Shown one piece after another: positions 1-14,141 of a DNA stretch of 64,000 nt. Every line of letters begins with the position of its first letter. Position 1 is the stretch's first letter. Location of the stretch: positions 682,001 to 746,000 of the forward strand of contig NZ_JAKJXE010000001.1 in assembly GCF_021728295.1 (NCBI RefSeq). The letters are read 5' to 3'. The notes under the pieces were generated by a model that worked only from the letters and a program-made list of their open reading frames with translations, made no database searches and was not told the origin of the DNA. Source of the stretch: Pseudomonas petrae. GTDB lineage: Bacteria > Pseudomonadota > Gammaproteobacteria > Pseudomonadales > Pseudomonadaceae. The position numbers and the translations under genes are program-made.

Positions 1-666
1 TGCCAGGCCAGTGCGCTGTTCGGCCAACTGGTGCGCCCTATCGGCCTGGGTCTGGACTTTTTCAGTGCCGCCAGCCTGATCGCTGTTGCCGTGATCATCG
101 TGACCATGCTCGCGTGCATTCGCCTCCCGGTCGAAATCCTGCTGATCCTCCTGTTCCCGCTGGGGCTGCTGACGACCCTGATGGCGCAGTTCGCGCCTTC
201 CGGTACGCTGCAACCGATCATTGAAGAACACGGCATCATCAGCCATATCCTGCTGTCGATCCTCGCCTACGGGATGTTCACCATCGCGGTGTTCCAGTCT
301 TTGCTGCTGTTGCTGCAGGATCATCAACTGAAGAACAAGCACCCGCTTGGCCTGATCAAAAGCTTCCCGCCGCTGCAAACCATGGAAAGCCTGCTCTTCG
401 GTTTCCTGTGGGCCGGCTGGGTCTTGCTGTCGATGTCGCTGATTTCCGGCTGGCTGTTCGTCGAAAACCTGTTTGCCCAGCATCTGGTGCACAAGACCCT
501 GCTGTCGATCCTCGCGTGGATGGTCTTCAGCGTGCTGCTCTGGGGACGCCATCATCTGGGCTGGCGCGGCCACAAGGCGATCCGCTGGACGCTGGGCGGA
601 TTCCTGCTCCTGATGCTGGCCTACTTCGGCAGCAAGCTCGTTCGTGAATACATCCTGCACATCTGA
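1..666 (+). CDS. YpjD/CcsA-like inner membrane protein (5' end outside window)
   Basis: The reading frame is open from base 1, so the true start lies upstream and about 221 codons are visible. The protein is almost wholly hydrophobic, with about six predicted membrane helices and few charged loops. It contains the family-like stretch ISHILLSILAYGMFTIAV and later histidines (HLVHKTLLSILAW, GRHHLGW) typical of the CcsA/HemX/YpjD cytochrome c assembly fold, where histidines sit near haem. E. coli YpjD is about 263 residues, so some 40 residues are missing. In Pseudomonas such a gene usually follows ffh and precedes a CorC/HlyC-type gene, as it does here 12 bases downstream. The exact role of YpjD is unsettled; a haem-handling or assembly role is inferred from fold only. 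Confidence 0.8.
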   Translation, partial: CQASALFGQLVRPIGLGLDFFSAASLIAVAVIIVTMLACIRLPVEILLILLFPLGLLTTLMAQFAPSGTLQPIIEEHGIISHILLSILAYGMFTIAVFQSLLLLLQDHQLKNKHPLGLIKSFPPLQTMESLLFGFLWAGWVLLSMSLISGWLFVENLFAQHLVHKTLLSILAWMVFSVLLWGRHHLGWRGHKAIRWTLGGFLLLMLAYFGSKLVREYILHI

Positions 667-678
667 CGGGCGTTGATC

Positions 679-1917
679 ATGGATAACCTGCCGGTCGGCA
701 CAATGCTCGCACTGCTTGCCCTGCTCACGTTGTGGTCCGGGCTGTTCAGTGCGGTCGAGGCTGCGCACCACAATCTCAGGGCGATGCCGGTCAATCCCCG
801 CTCCAACGAGCCACCGAAGCCGGTTCTGGCGTTCAACCTCAACAGCCTCATCCTCGGCAACACGCTGCTCAAGGCGCTGATTACTGTCCTCGCCACGCTG
901 CTTGCCATCGGGCACTGGTATTTCCACGGTCCGCTGATTGCCTGGCTGGGTGTCGCCAGCGTGCTGGTGGTAGTGACCGAGTTCATTCCGCGAAAGCTGG
1001 CGGCGCGTCGTCCCGAGTCAATTCTGCTGCTGGGCAATAACGTGCTGCGCATCCCGGTTCGGCTGTTGCAGCCGCTGACCTGGATCTACAAGAACATTGC
1101 CAAGACGCTGCTGCGTCCTTTTTTGTCGAAGCGTCGGCCAGACACCATCGATGACGAAGACGACACGCGCCCGACGGTCTATCAGGATAATGAAAGCCAG
1201 TATGGCCGCGCCCATGTCATCTCCGGGATTCACGCGCTGGACCGCATGACCGTGAATGACATCCTGGTGCCGCGCAGCGAAGTCGACGGCATCAACCTCG
1301 ACGACACCATCGAGGAGATCATCGACAAGCTGATCATCTCCCGGCACACCCGTCTGCCGGTCTACCACAACGACATCAATCAGGTGGAAGGCGTGCTCAA
1401 CACGCGGATGATCAGCCACCTGCTGCCGCGCAACGAGTTGACCAAAGAAGCGCTGCGGGCCGCCTGCTACGAACCGTACTTCGTGCCGGAAAGCACACCG
1501 CTGCAGATGCAACTGCTCAACTTCCACAAACAGCAGCGGCGCATGGGCGTGGTGGTCGATGAGTACGGCGAGGTGCTGGGCATCGTCAGCCTCGAGGATA
1601 TTCTGGAAGAGATCGTCGGCGAATTCGAAAGCGAGCAGGCCCTCGATAACCCGCACATTCAGCCGCAGCCTGACGGACGCCTGGTGATTGACGGCGCCGC
1701 GTCGATTCGCGATCTGAATAAAAGCCTGGGCTGGCATCTGCCCTCCGATGGCCCCAAAACCCTCAACGGTCTGATCACCGAAGCGCTGGAGACCATTCCC
1801 AACAGCGCGGTCTGCCTGAAGATCGGGCCTTATCGTCTGGAAATCCTCGAGACCGAAGACAACCGCGTCAGCCGGGTGCTGATGTGGCTGAACACCCGCA
1901 CCAAAGACGTGATCTGA
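679..1917 (+). CDS. HlyC/CorC (CNNM, DUF21-CBS) family transporter
   Basis: This is a 412-residue membrane protein of the CNNM/CorB family, linked to magnesium or cobalt efflux. Order of domains: DUF21 membrane region (about residues 5-150), with the family stretch VVVTEFIPRKLAARRP; an acidic linker; a CBS pair (about 190-310) containing the RLPVYH and GVVVDEYGEVLGIVSLEDILEEIVGE signatures; then a CorC_HlyC C-terminal domain (about 325-410). The ATG at 679 is preferred to the TTG two codons upstream because it is the first strong codon after the preceding gene's stop and gives the usual family N-terminus. It probably shares a transcript with the upstream gene. Substrate cannot be told from sequence. 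Confidence 0.88.
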   Translation: MDNLPVGTMLALLALLTLWSGLFSAVEAAHHNLRAMPVNPRSNEPPKPVLAFNLNSLILGNTLLKALITVLATLLAIGHWYFHGPLIAWLGVASVLVVVTEFIPRKLAARRPESILLLGNNVLRIPVRLLQPLTWIYKNIAKTLLRPFLSKRRPDTIDDEDDTRPTVYQDNESQYGRAHVISGIHALDRMTVNDILVPRSEVDGINLDDTIEEIIDKLIISRHTRLPVYHNDINQVEGVLNTRMISHLLPRNELTKEALRAACYEPYFVPESTPLQMQLLNFHKQQRRMGVVVDEYGEVLGIVSLEDILEEIVGEFESEQALDNPHIQPQPDGRLVIDGAASIRDLNKSLGWHLPSDGPKTLNGLITEALETIPNSAVCLKIGPYRLEILETEDNRVSRVLMWLNTRTKDVI

Positions 1918-2219
1918 AAAGGCAGGCGGCGCCCTGAAACACTTGTTTGCGCGCCGATCCCCTTCCTATAATCGATCCGCTTACCCAGCCCCGCCGATCC
2001 GCGTGCTACCCGCACAATGCGCGATCCGGCCAGTCACACAGCCTGACCGCTCACGCGACACCCTGGCCTTCGCTCCCATCCCGAGCACGCCACGCGCCTT
2101 TGCCCGCATCCGGGCTAGCCTGTTCAGCGCTGGACCAAAAAACAATTAACGATTGCCGCAGCGCGCGTACGAACCTTCGTCTCCCGCTGACAGGCGATAC
2201 GACTGCCAGGGATTTCCGC
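1918..2219. other. Intergenic region upstream of the MFS gene
   Basis: About 300 bases without a supported gene. The frame of the downstream transporter stays open back to about 1947, but that stretch encodes a proline/serine/arginine-rich sequence unlike any transporter N-terminus. I read it as untranslated leader or promoter sequence. No clear hairpin terminator follows the CorC-like gene. Confidence 0.5.
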
Positions 2220-3542
2220 ATGACCACTACTTCTGCCTGTCCAACCAGCGACGAGAGCGACGCCCGCCCCGCCAACTCCGCGGCTCGCGTCGCCACCGCC
2301 AGCTTCATCGGCACCGCCATCGAGTTCTACGATTTCTACGTGTACGCCACCGCCGCGGCGCTGGTGATCGGGCCGGTGTTCTTTCCGCAGACCTCCAGCA
2401 CCGCACAGATGCTGTCGGCGTTTCTGACGTTCGGGATCGCCTTTCTCGCACGTCCGCTGGGCTCGGCGCTGTTCGGCCACTTCGGTGATCGTGTCGGCCG
2501 CAAATCGACACTGGTCGCCTCACTACTGCTCATGGGCGTCTGCACCACGCTGATCGGCGTGTTGCCGGGTTACGACGCCATTGGCTCGTGGGCACCGATC
2601 CTGCTCTGCGTGCTGCGCTTCGGCCAAGGCCTTGGACTGGGTGGCGAATGGGGCGGCGCGGCGTTGCTGGCGACCGAGAACGCCCCCAAGGGCAAACGAG
2701 CATGGTTTGGCATGTTCCCGCAGCTGGGCCCATCGATCGGCTTCCTTGCGGCAAACGGGCTGTTTCTGACACTGGCGATGACGCTGGATGACGAGCAATT
2801 CCGCTCCTGGGGCTGGCGCGTGCCGTTTCTGCTCAGCGCCGTGCTGGTGATCATCGGGATGTACGTACGCCTGAAGCTTGAGGAAACGCCTGTTTTCGCC
2901 AAAGCCATCGCCCGCCATGAGCGTGTGAAACTTCCGATTGCCGAGCTGTTCGGTCAGTACTGGAAGCCGATGCTGCTGGGGGCAGCGTCGATGGTGGTGT
3001 GCTATGCGTTGTTCTATATCTCCACCGTCTTCTCGCTGAGCTATGGCGTGAAGACGCTGGGTTACAGCCGCGAGTCGTTTCTCGCGATGCTGTGTTTTGC
3101 GGTGCTGTTCATGGCCCTCGCGACGCCGCTTTCCGCGTTGGCGAGTGATCGATTTGGTCGCAAGCCGGTGCTGATCATCGGCGGCGTGTTGGCGATCCTG
3201 TCAGGCTTTCTGATGGAGCCTTTGCTGACCCACGGCACGACTTGGGCGGTGACGCTGTTCCTGTCGATCGAGCTGTTTCTGATGGGCGTCACGTTCGCGC
3301 CGATGGGGGCGATGCTGCCGGAGCTGTTTCCCACGCGGGTGCGTTATACCGGCGCGTCGGCGGCCTACAACATCGGCGGCATTGTCGGTGCCTCGGTCGC
3401 GCCTTTTTTCGCGCAGAAGCTGGTGGAAATGGGCGGCCTGAGCTGGGTCGGTGGGTATGTCTCGGCGGCAGCGTTGATCAGCGTGATCGCCGTGCTGTGC
3501 CTGAAAGAAACCCGGCACGCGGACCTGGATACGATTGCCTGA
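2220..3542 (+). CDS. MFS transporter, metabolite:H+ symporter (ShiA/ProP/YhjE-like)
   Basis: A 440-residue, 12-helix major facilitator of the metabolite:H+ symporter family. The N-terminus ATASFIGTAIEFYDFYVYATA is diagnostic of this family. The cytoplasmic loop motif FGDRVGRKST after helix 2 and its repeat SDRFGRKP after helix 8 are present, as is GLGLGGEWGGAALLATENAP in helix 4. The ATG at 2220 gives the length usual for the family (E. coli ShiA 438, YhjE 440); the open frame upstream lacks homology. Substrates in the family include shikimate, alpha-ketoglutarate, proline/betaine and citrate, and the one used here cannot be decided. A convergent terminator separates it from purT. Confidence 0.9.
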   Translation: MTTTSACPTSDESDARPANSAARVATASFIGTAIEFYDFYVYATAAALVIGPVFFPQTSSTAQMLSAFLTFGIAFLARPLGSALFGHFGDRVGRKSTLVASLLLMGVCTTLIGVLPGYDAIGSWAPILLCVLRFGQGLGLGGEWGGAALLATENAPKGKRAWFGMFPQLGPSIGFLAANGLFLTLAMTLDDEQFRSWGWRVPFLLSAVLVIIGMYVRLKLEETPVFAKAIARHERVKLPIAELFGQYWKPMLLGAASMVVCYALFYISTVFSLSYGVKTLGYSRESFLAMLCFAVLFMALATPLSALASDRFGRKPVLIIGGVLAILSGFLMEPLLTHGTTWAVTLFLSIELFLMGVTFAPMGAMLPELFPTRVRYTGASAAYNIGGIVGASVAPFFAQKLVEMGGLSWVGGYVSAAALISVIAVLCLKETRHADLDTIA

Positions 3543-3569
3543 GCACACCGGCTACGTGGATTGTGGATT

Positions 3570-3588
3570 GTAGGAGCGTGCCTGACGA
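3570..3588 (+). repeat. REP-like element (single)
   Basis: GTAGGAGCGTGCCTGACGA has the head of the Pseudomonas REP family (GTAGGAGCG followed by a stem-forming GC stretch). It lies between the MFS stop and a terminator, the usual place for such extragenic palindromes. Confidence 0.6.
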
Positions 3589-3597
3589 CAGCCAAAC

Positions 3598-3628
3598 AAA
3601 AACGGCGCCCCTGAGGGCGCCGTTTTTT
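3598..3628. terminator. Bidirectional Rho-independent terminator between MFS gene and purT
   Basis: Ten-base perfect arms AACGGCGCCC (3601-3610) and GGGCGCCGTT (3615-3624) close a four-base loop. Runs of A before and T after allow termination from both convergent genes. Confidence 0.9.
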
Positions 3629-3642
3629 ATTCAGCGTGACGC

Positions 3643-4824
3643 TTACATCTGAACCTTCACCGCCATCGACGCGCGGGTGGCCTTGCTGCGGGCGGCTTCG
3701 ATCGACTCGTCGCGCGCCAGTGCAACGCCCATGCGGCGCTGACCATTGACCTCAGGCTTGCCGAACAGACGCAGCGCGGTGTCCGGTTCGCTCAGGGCTT
3801 GCTCCAGGTTGGCGAACGCCGTCTGGGTCGATTGACCTTCCACCAGAATCACTGCCGACGCTGATGGGCCGAACTGGCGAATCAACGGGATCGGCAGACC
3901 GAGAATGGCGCGGGCGTGCAGCGCGAACTGCGACAGGTCTTGGGAAATCAGGGTGACCAGACCGGTGTCGTGGGGGCGCGGCGAGACTTCGCTGAACCAG
4001 ACCTGATCGCCCTTGATGAACAACTCGACACCAAACAGACCACGGCCGCCCAGCGCCTCGGTCACCGCTTTGGCGACGCGCTCGGACTCGGCCAATGCCA
4101 CCGGGCTCATGGCCTGGGGCTGCCACGATTCCTGATAGTCGCCCTTCTCCTGACGATGGCCGACCGGTGCACAGAAAGTTGTGCCGCCGACGTGACGCAC
4201 GGTCAGCAGCGTGATTTCGTATTCGAAATCGATGAAACCTTCGATGATCACTCGGCCTTTGCCGGCACGACCGCCTTCCTGCGCATAGTCCCAGGCCTTC
4301 TGGATGTCAGCGTCGGTTTTCAGCAGGCTCTGGCCCTTGCCCGACGAGCTCATCACCGGTTTGACCACGCACGGGAAGCCGAGGTCTTCGACGGCCTTTT
4401 TGTAGTCTTCGAAGGTGTCGGCAAAGTGATACGGCGATGTCGGCAGGTCCAGCTCTTCAGCGGCCAGACGACGAATGCCTTCGCGGTTCATGGTCAGCTG
4501 CGCAGCGCGAGCCGTCGGAATGACCGTGAAGCCTTCGGACTCCAGTTCCACCAGGGTCGCGGTGGCGATGGCTTCGATTTCCGGGACGATGTAATGCGGC
4601 TTTTCAGACTCGATCACCGCGCGCAAGGCGGCGCCGTCGAGCATATTGATCACGTGGCTGCGGTGCGCGACCTGCATCGCCGGAGCATTGGCGTAACGGT
4701 CGACGGCGATCACTTCAACGCCCAGGCGTTGCAGCTCGATCACCACTTCCTTGCCAAGCTCGCCGCAACCGCAGAGCAAAACGCGGGTCGCGGTCGGCGA
4801 CAGTGGAGTTCCGATTTGAGTCAT
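3643..4824 (-). CDS. purT: Formate-dependent phosphoribosylglycinamide formyltransferase
   Basis: PurT makes formyl-GAR from GAR, formate and ATP in the third step of purine synthesis, replacing folate-dependent PurN. The 393-residue protein has the expected N-terminal fold ([23 protein letters not shown]), an ATP-grasp domain with [16 protein letters not shown], and the metal/substrate segment [23 protein letters not shown]. The chosen ATG starts [10 protein letters not shown] and is preceded by GAGGACC at good distance; the frame extends 15 codons further but without a site. It ends against the shared terminator and is probably monocistronic. Confidence 0.96.
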   Translation of the reverse strand: MTQIGTPLSPTATRVLLCGCGELGKEVVIELQRLGVEVIAVDRYANAPAMQVAHRSHVINMLDGAALRAVIESEKPHYIVPEIEAIATATLVELESEGFTVIPTARAAQLTMNREGIRRLAAEELDLPTSPYHFADTFEDYKKAVEDLGFPCVVKPVMSSSGKGQSLLKTDADIQKAWDYAQEGGRAGKGRVIIEGFIDFEYEITLLTVRHVGGTTFCAPVGHRQEKGDYQESWQPQAMSPVALAESERVAKAVTEALGGRGLFGVELFIKGDQVWFSEVSPRPHDTGLVTLISQDLSQFALHARAILGLPIPLIRQFGPSASAVILVEGQSTQTAFANLEQALSEPDTALRLFGKPEVNGQRRMGVALARDESIEAARSKATRASMAVKVQM

Positions 4825-4941
4825 CTCAGGTCCTCGTGGAGCAGGTCGAGGGTTGCTCGCCGTGTGCAAGCAACCGCAGGTAGAAAGGCGCGCAATTTAA
4901 CATGAAGGCCGGGGAATGGGATGCAGCGGCGCAGGGTTGAT

Positions 4942-5175
4942 TCAACGTCGAGGGCTGTTGCCGTTCACCTGAAACATCATCCCGCTCGCCCTTGCCCGCT
5001 CATCGCAGGCGATCAATACGGCACGGCGCGCCTGGTTGTCCATGCGGCTCCAGCCTGTGATCTCGGCCACGGTGCGCTGGCAACCGCTGCAGATGTCGGC
5101 GTCGTCCAGTGCGCAAATGCTCACGCAGGGCGAGCGGACCGGCTTTTCGTGGAGTGGCGAGTCGGTGCTGGACAT
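4942..5175 (-). CDS. DUF1289 domain protein
   Basis: A 77-residue protein with the DUF1289 signature: SPCVSICALDDADICSGCQRT, giving cysteines spaced for metal binding, then ITGWSRMDNQARRAVL. Function is unknown; the cysteines suggest a small Fe-S or zinc site. Its ATG overlaps the stop of the gamma-carbonic-anhydrase-like gene (TGATG at 5175), so the two are translationally coupled, an arrangement seen in other pseudomonads. Confidence 0.88.
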   Translation of the reverse strand: MSSTDSPLHEKPVRSPCVSICALDDADICSGCQRTVAEITGWSRMDNQARRAVLIACDERARASGMMFQVNGNSPRR

Positions 5176-5699
5176 CAGTCTTCCTGTGGGGTCAGGTCAC
5201 GCGCGTAGCGTTGGGCGTTGTGGACGTAGTGGGCGGCGCTGGCGTCGAGCATTTGCTTCTGCGCATCTGTCAGCTCGCGAACGATTTTGCCGGGCGAACC
5301 CATGACCAGCGAACCGTCGGGAATGACCTTGCCTTCACCGATCAGCGAGTTCGCGCCGATGATGCAATGTTTGCCGATCTTCGCGCCGTTGAGAATGACC
5401 GAGTTGATGCCGATGAGCGTGCTGTCACCCACGCTGCAACCGTGAAGCATCGCGTTGTGGCCGATGGTCACGTTCCGGCCGATGGTCAGCGGCGAACCCA
5501 TGTCGGTGTGCATCACCGTGCCGTCCTGCACGTTGCTGTTCTCGCCGATATCGATCAGCTCGTTGTCACCTCGCAACACCGCGCCAAACCAGACGCTGGC
5601 GTTGGCCTGCAAGCGCACATTGCCGATGACGGTGGCTGTCGGCGCGATCCAGCTGCTGGCGTGCGCGTCGACGCGGGCATCGCCCAGACGGTATTTCAT
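5175..5699 (-). CDS. Gamma-carbonic anhydrase family protein (YrdA-like)
   Basis: A 174-residue left-handed beta-helix protein with hexapeptide repeats throughout (for example [21 protein letters not shown]). The three zinc histidines of the gamma class can be placed in [11 protein letters not shown] and GHNAMLHGC. YrdA/CaiE-type members often lack strong carbonic anhydrase activity, so the enzymatic role is uncertain. It is first of a small minus-strand group with the DUF1289 gene. Confidence 0.9.
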   Translation of the reverse strand: MKYRLGDARVDAHASSWIAPTATVIGNVRLQANASVWFGAVLRGDNELIDIGENSNVQDGTVMHTDMGSPLTIGRNVTIGHNAMLHGCSVGDSTLIGINSVILNGAKIGKHCIIGANSLIGEGKVIPDGSLVMGSPGKIVRELTDAQKQMLDASAAHYVHNAQRYARDLTPQED

Positions 5700-5748
5700 G
5701 GTCTGCTCCTCATGGTTCGGCCCTCATGCTCGGCGCGGCGGCCGCGGG

Positions 5749-6360
5749 TCAGGATTTCAGCGTGTGGATGATTGATCGTTTGGGCGGCTCGTTGAGGTTG
5801 ATGCCGCTGTCGAACAACAGGTTCATCAGCTCAACGATCATGATCGCGGTCAGCCCCCAGATCTTGTACTCGCCGAAGCGGTAACTCGGTACGTACCAGC
5901 TGCGCCCTTGATAGTCGATGCGGTGGGTGTGTTCGCGCGCATCCTCCCGGAAGAAATCCAGCGGCACGCTGAAGACGGCCGCAATCTCGCCATCATTGGG
6001 TGTGTATTCAACGAAATCGGGAATGATGCCGACATAGGGCGTCACTCTTATACCGTGCTTGGAGATCAAGGGACTCAGCGGGCCAATCACTTCCACGAGG
6101 CCAGGCGGCAGGCCGATCTCCTCTTGGGCTTCGCGCAGCGCCGTAAAGATCAGGTCCGGATCTTCCGGGTCACGCCGCCCGCCCGGGAAGGCCACTTCGC
6201 CGCCGTGGGTCGACAGGCCGCTGGCGCGCAGGGTCAGCACCAGTTCGGGCTCGGCGGTGCGGGTAATGGGGAGAAGCACGGCGGCCTCGGGGAAGCGCGC
6301 GTCCGTTTCCAGCATCACCGGCGTGTGGCTGCTCATACGGTGAAGTAGCTCATCCAGCAT
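5749..6360 (-). CDS. CoA pyrophosphatase-type Nudix hydrolase (NudL-like)
   Basis: The 203-residue protein contains the Nudix box GGRRDPEDPDLIFTALREA followed by QEEIGL, and the upstream TLRASGLSTHGGEVAFPGG typical of the NudL/NUDT7/NUDT8 CoA-pyrophosphatase group (UPF0035 region). Such enzymes split CoA or acyl-CoA to 3',5'-ADP and phosphopantetheine. Start ATG at 6360 is the first in frame; a second Met eight codons in is possible. It lies 49 bases upstream, in transcription order, of the gamma-CA gene and may be its operon leader. Confidence 0.85.
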   Translation of the reverse strand: MLDELLHRMSSHTPVMLETDARFPEAAVLLPITRTAEPELVLTLRASGLSTHGGEVAFPGGRRDPEDPDLIFTALREAQEEIGLPPGLVEVIGPLSPLISKHGIRVTPYVGIIPDFVEYTPNDGEIAAVFSVPLDFFREDAREHTHRIDYQGRSWYVPSYRFGEYKIWGLTAIMIVELMNLLFDSGINLNEPPKRSIIHTLKS

Positions 6361-6513
6361 GGGAATTCTCGATCGGTTGCCTGCCCGGCATCATGCACCA
6401 AAGCAGCGACGCGCCCAAGTCTTGTAGGACAACCCGCGCGCGCAAGACGCCTCTTGCCGTCCACCCGCGCTACAGCTCAAGATAGCCGCTGCCAAAAGGA
6501 AACCGATTCGATC

Positions 6514-7065
6514 ATGAAATTCTGCAGCAACTGCGGCGAACAGGTCATCCAGCGTATTCCCGAGGGCGACAGCCGCCCGCGTTACGTATGTGAACATTGC
6601 GACACCATTCACTACCAGAACCCCAACATCGTGGCCGGCGTCGTACCGGTGTGGGGCGAGAAGGTGCTGCTTTGCCGTCGCGCCATCGAGCCACGACTGG
6701 GCTACTGGACCCTGCCCGCCGGGTTCATGGAAAACGGCGAAAGTGTCGAACAGGCCGCCCGCCGCGAAACGCTGGAAGAAGCCTGCGCCGAGGTCGAGGA
6801 CCTGCAGTTGTATTCGATGATCGACGTCCCGCACATCAATCAGGTGCATATCTTCTACCGCGCGAACCTCGTCAGCCCGGAGTACGCTGCGGGCATCGAA
6901 AGCCTTGAAGTGAAGTTGTTCGACGAAGCTGATATCCCGTGGTCGGAGCTGGCTTTCCAGACCGTCAGACGTACCCTAGAATGCTTTTTCCGCGATCGGC
7001 GGCACCAGGATTTCCAGGTGCATACCGATTGCCTGTCCGTCACACCCCCTCTCAAAACCACTTGA
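6514..7065 (+). CDS. Nudix hydrolase with N-terminal zinc ribbon
   Basis: The 183-residue protein begins MKFCSNCGEQV and has a second pair at YVCEHCD, making a four-cysteine zinc ribbon (residues about 4-28), then a Nudix domain with box GFMENGESVEQAARRETLEE. The final glycine of the box is replaced (EEAC), common in this subgroup. The ATG at 6514 has AAAGGA about 14 bases upstream; an earlier in-frame start would precede the ribbon with unrelated sequence. Substrate unknown; relatives act on NADH, ADP-ribose or FAD. Divergent from NudL. Confidence 0.87.
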   Translation: MKFCSNCGEQVIQRIPEGDSRPRYVCEHCDTIHYQNPNIVAGVVPVWGEKVLLCRRAIEPRLGYWTLPAGFMENGESVEQAARRETLEEACAEVEDLQLYSMIDVPHINQVHIFYRANLVSPEYAAGIESLEVKLFDEADIPWSELAFQTVRRTLECFFRDRRHQDFQVHTDCLSVTPPLKTT

Positions 7066-7115
7066 TCAAGACGATGACGCGCGATTGCCGCGCAGGCTTC
7101 AGGGATACCCTTTTC

Positions 7116-7679
7116 ATGCGTTGGTTGCTTGCCGTTTTATGCCTGTCGGTTGTGCCGCTGTCCCAGGCTGCGTTCACTCAGACCATCGTGCCCAAAGGCA
7201 GCGAACAGAAGTTCGTTGGCGGAAAGGTTGTCGACACCCAGAACATCGCGGACCGGACCATCGATAAAGTGCTGGTGCTGAAATCTGCGCATCAGTTGCA
7301 ACTGATCAGCCGTGGGGAAGCGCTGAAGACGTACCGGATCTCACTGGGAAAGGCGCCCAACGGACCCAAACTGCAAGAAGGCGACCAGCGCACGCCGGAG
7401 GGTTTCTACTGGCTCGACTGGCGCAAGACCAGCGACGCCTACAACCTGTCGATGCACATTTCCTACCCCAACATTTCCGATGCCGCACGCGCCCGCCGCG
7501 AAGGCGTGAAACCCGGCAGCATGATCATGATTCACGGCACGCCGATCAACGACGATTACCCGGAGTGGTATTTCCACACACTGGACTGGACCAACGGCTG
7601 CATTGCCATGCGCAACAGCGATATTCGTGAGGTGTGGGATCTGGTGAAAGACGGCACGATGATCGAGATTCGACCGTAA
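7116..7679 (+). CDS. L,D-transpeptidase (YkuD domain), exported
   Basis: A 187-residue exported protein. MRWLLAVLCLSVVPLSQA is a clear signal peptide. The YkuD domain holds the catalytic motif MIHGTPINDDYPEW ... TNGCIAMRN, with active-site Cys in NGC and the conserved His in IHG. Such enzymes form 3-3 crosslinks in peptidoglycan or attach lipoproteins to it. The ATG at 7116 is chosen because it opens the signal peptide; the upstream open frame overlaps the Nudix gene. Confidence 0.9.
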   Translation: MRWLLAVLCLSVVPLSQAAFTQTIVPKGSEQKFVGGKVVDTQNIADRTIDKVLVLKSAHQLQLISRGEALKTYRISLGKAPNGPKLQEGDQRTPEGFYWLDWRKTSDAYNLSMHISYPNISDAARARREGVKPGSMIMIHGTPINDDYPEWYFHTLDWTNGCIAMRNSDIREVWDLVKDGTMIEIRP

Positions 7680-7732
7680 GATTCTTCGGGGGTAATGCAG
7701 AAAGCCTCGATCTCAAGCAATGCCGGGGGAAG

Positions 7733-8044
7733 CTAGATATCTTCCAGCTTCCACACGTCGTAAGCCGGTACTTCATACGGATGACTGTCCTTCAGCGCAG
7801 CAACCGCCTGACTGATCAGCTCATCTGACACGACAAGCTCGACCTTCCATTCCTGAACCTGCTCGACCTCGCCGGCTTGTCCGATGAACGGCTGACTGCC
7901 GTCCAGTGGGCGAAACTGACCTTGGCCAAGCACCTGCCATGAGCAGCAGTCATACGTGCCGATTCGCCCCGCACCGGCGGCGAACAACGCGTGTTTGACC
8001 TGCTCCACATGGCTCGGTGGCACAAAGAATGCCAGCTTGTACAT
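7733..8044 (-). CDS. YqfO/NIF3-type small protein
   Basis: A 103-residue protein starting MYKLAFFVPPSHVEQVKHALFAAGAG, with HPYEVPAYDVW near the end. This is the stand-alone form of the domain inserted in NIF3/YqfO proteins (a PII/CutA-like fold). Function unknown. It lies six bases downstream of purL and may be cotranscribed. Confidence 0.85.
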   Translation of the reverse strand: MYKLAFFVPPSHVEQVKHALFAAGAGRIGTYDCCSWQVLGQGQFRPLDGSQPFIGQAGEVEQVQEWKVELVVSDELISQAVAALKDSHPYEVPAYDVWKLEDI

Positions 8045-8050
8045 CAGGGA

Positions 8051-13624
<5,574 letters not shown>

Positions 13625-13658
13625 TCAGCCGCCAGAATCCGCTCGCCGTCGCACTGAA

Positions 13659-14141
13659 CTATCCCCTCGCCCGCCTCATCCTGAAAAACTCACTCAGCAT
13701 CGTCCCGCACTCCTCCCCCAGCACCCCGCCTTCAAACAGCACGCGATGGTTCAGGAAAGGCTGTGTGAAGAATTGCCCCTGACTCTGCACCACACCCGCT
13801 TTCGGCTCAGTCGCGCCATACACCACACGGCTAATGCGCGAATGAACGATCAACCCCGCGCACATGCTGCAGGGTTCCAGCGTGACGTACAGCGTGCTGC
13901 CCGGCAGACGGTAATTGCTGACGGACTGCGCCGCCGCGCGAATGGCGACCATCTCGGCATGGGCGCTGGGATCGCTGCCCGTAATGGGGCAATTGAAGCC
14001 GCGACCCACGATTTCGCCGTCATGCACGACCACCGCGCCGACCGGCACCTCGCCCAGCAACGCACCCTCCGCCGCCAGCGCCAAAGCTTCGCGCATGAAG
14101 TGCTGATCGCGGCTGCGATCGATGATGGGCGGCTGACGCAT
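13659..14141 (-). CDS. tadA: tRNA-specific adenosine deaminase
   Basis: TadA converts A34 to inosine in the anticodon of tRNA-Arg(ACG). The 160-residue protein has the zinc motifs SAHAEMVAIR (HAE, catalytic Glu) and EPCSMCAGL (PCxxC). The ATG at 14141 shares bases with the stop of the multicopper oxidase (TGATG), showing translational coupling; further in-frame Met codons upstream lie inside that gene. Length matches the family. Confidence 0.95.
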   Translation of the reverse strand: MRQPPIIDRSRDQHFMREALALAAEGALLGEVPVGAVVVHDGEIVGRGFNCPITGSDPSAHAEMVAIRAAAQSVSNYRLPGSTLYVTLEPCSMCAGLIVHSRISRVVYGATEPKAGVVQSQGQFFTQPFLNHRVLFEGGVLGEECGTMLSEFFRMRRARG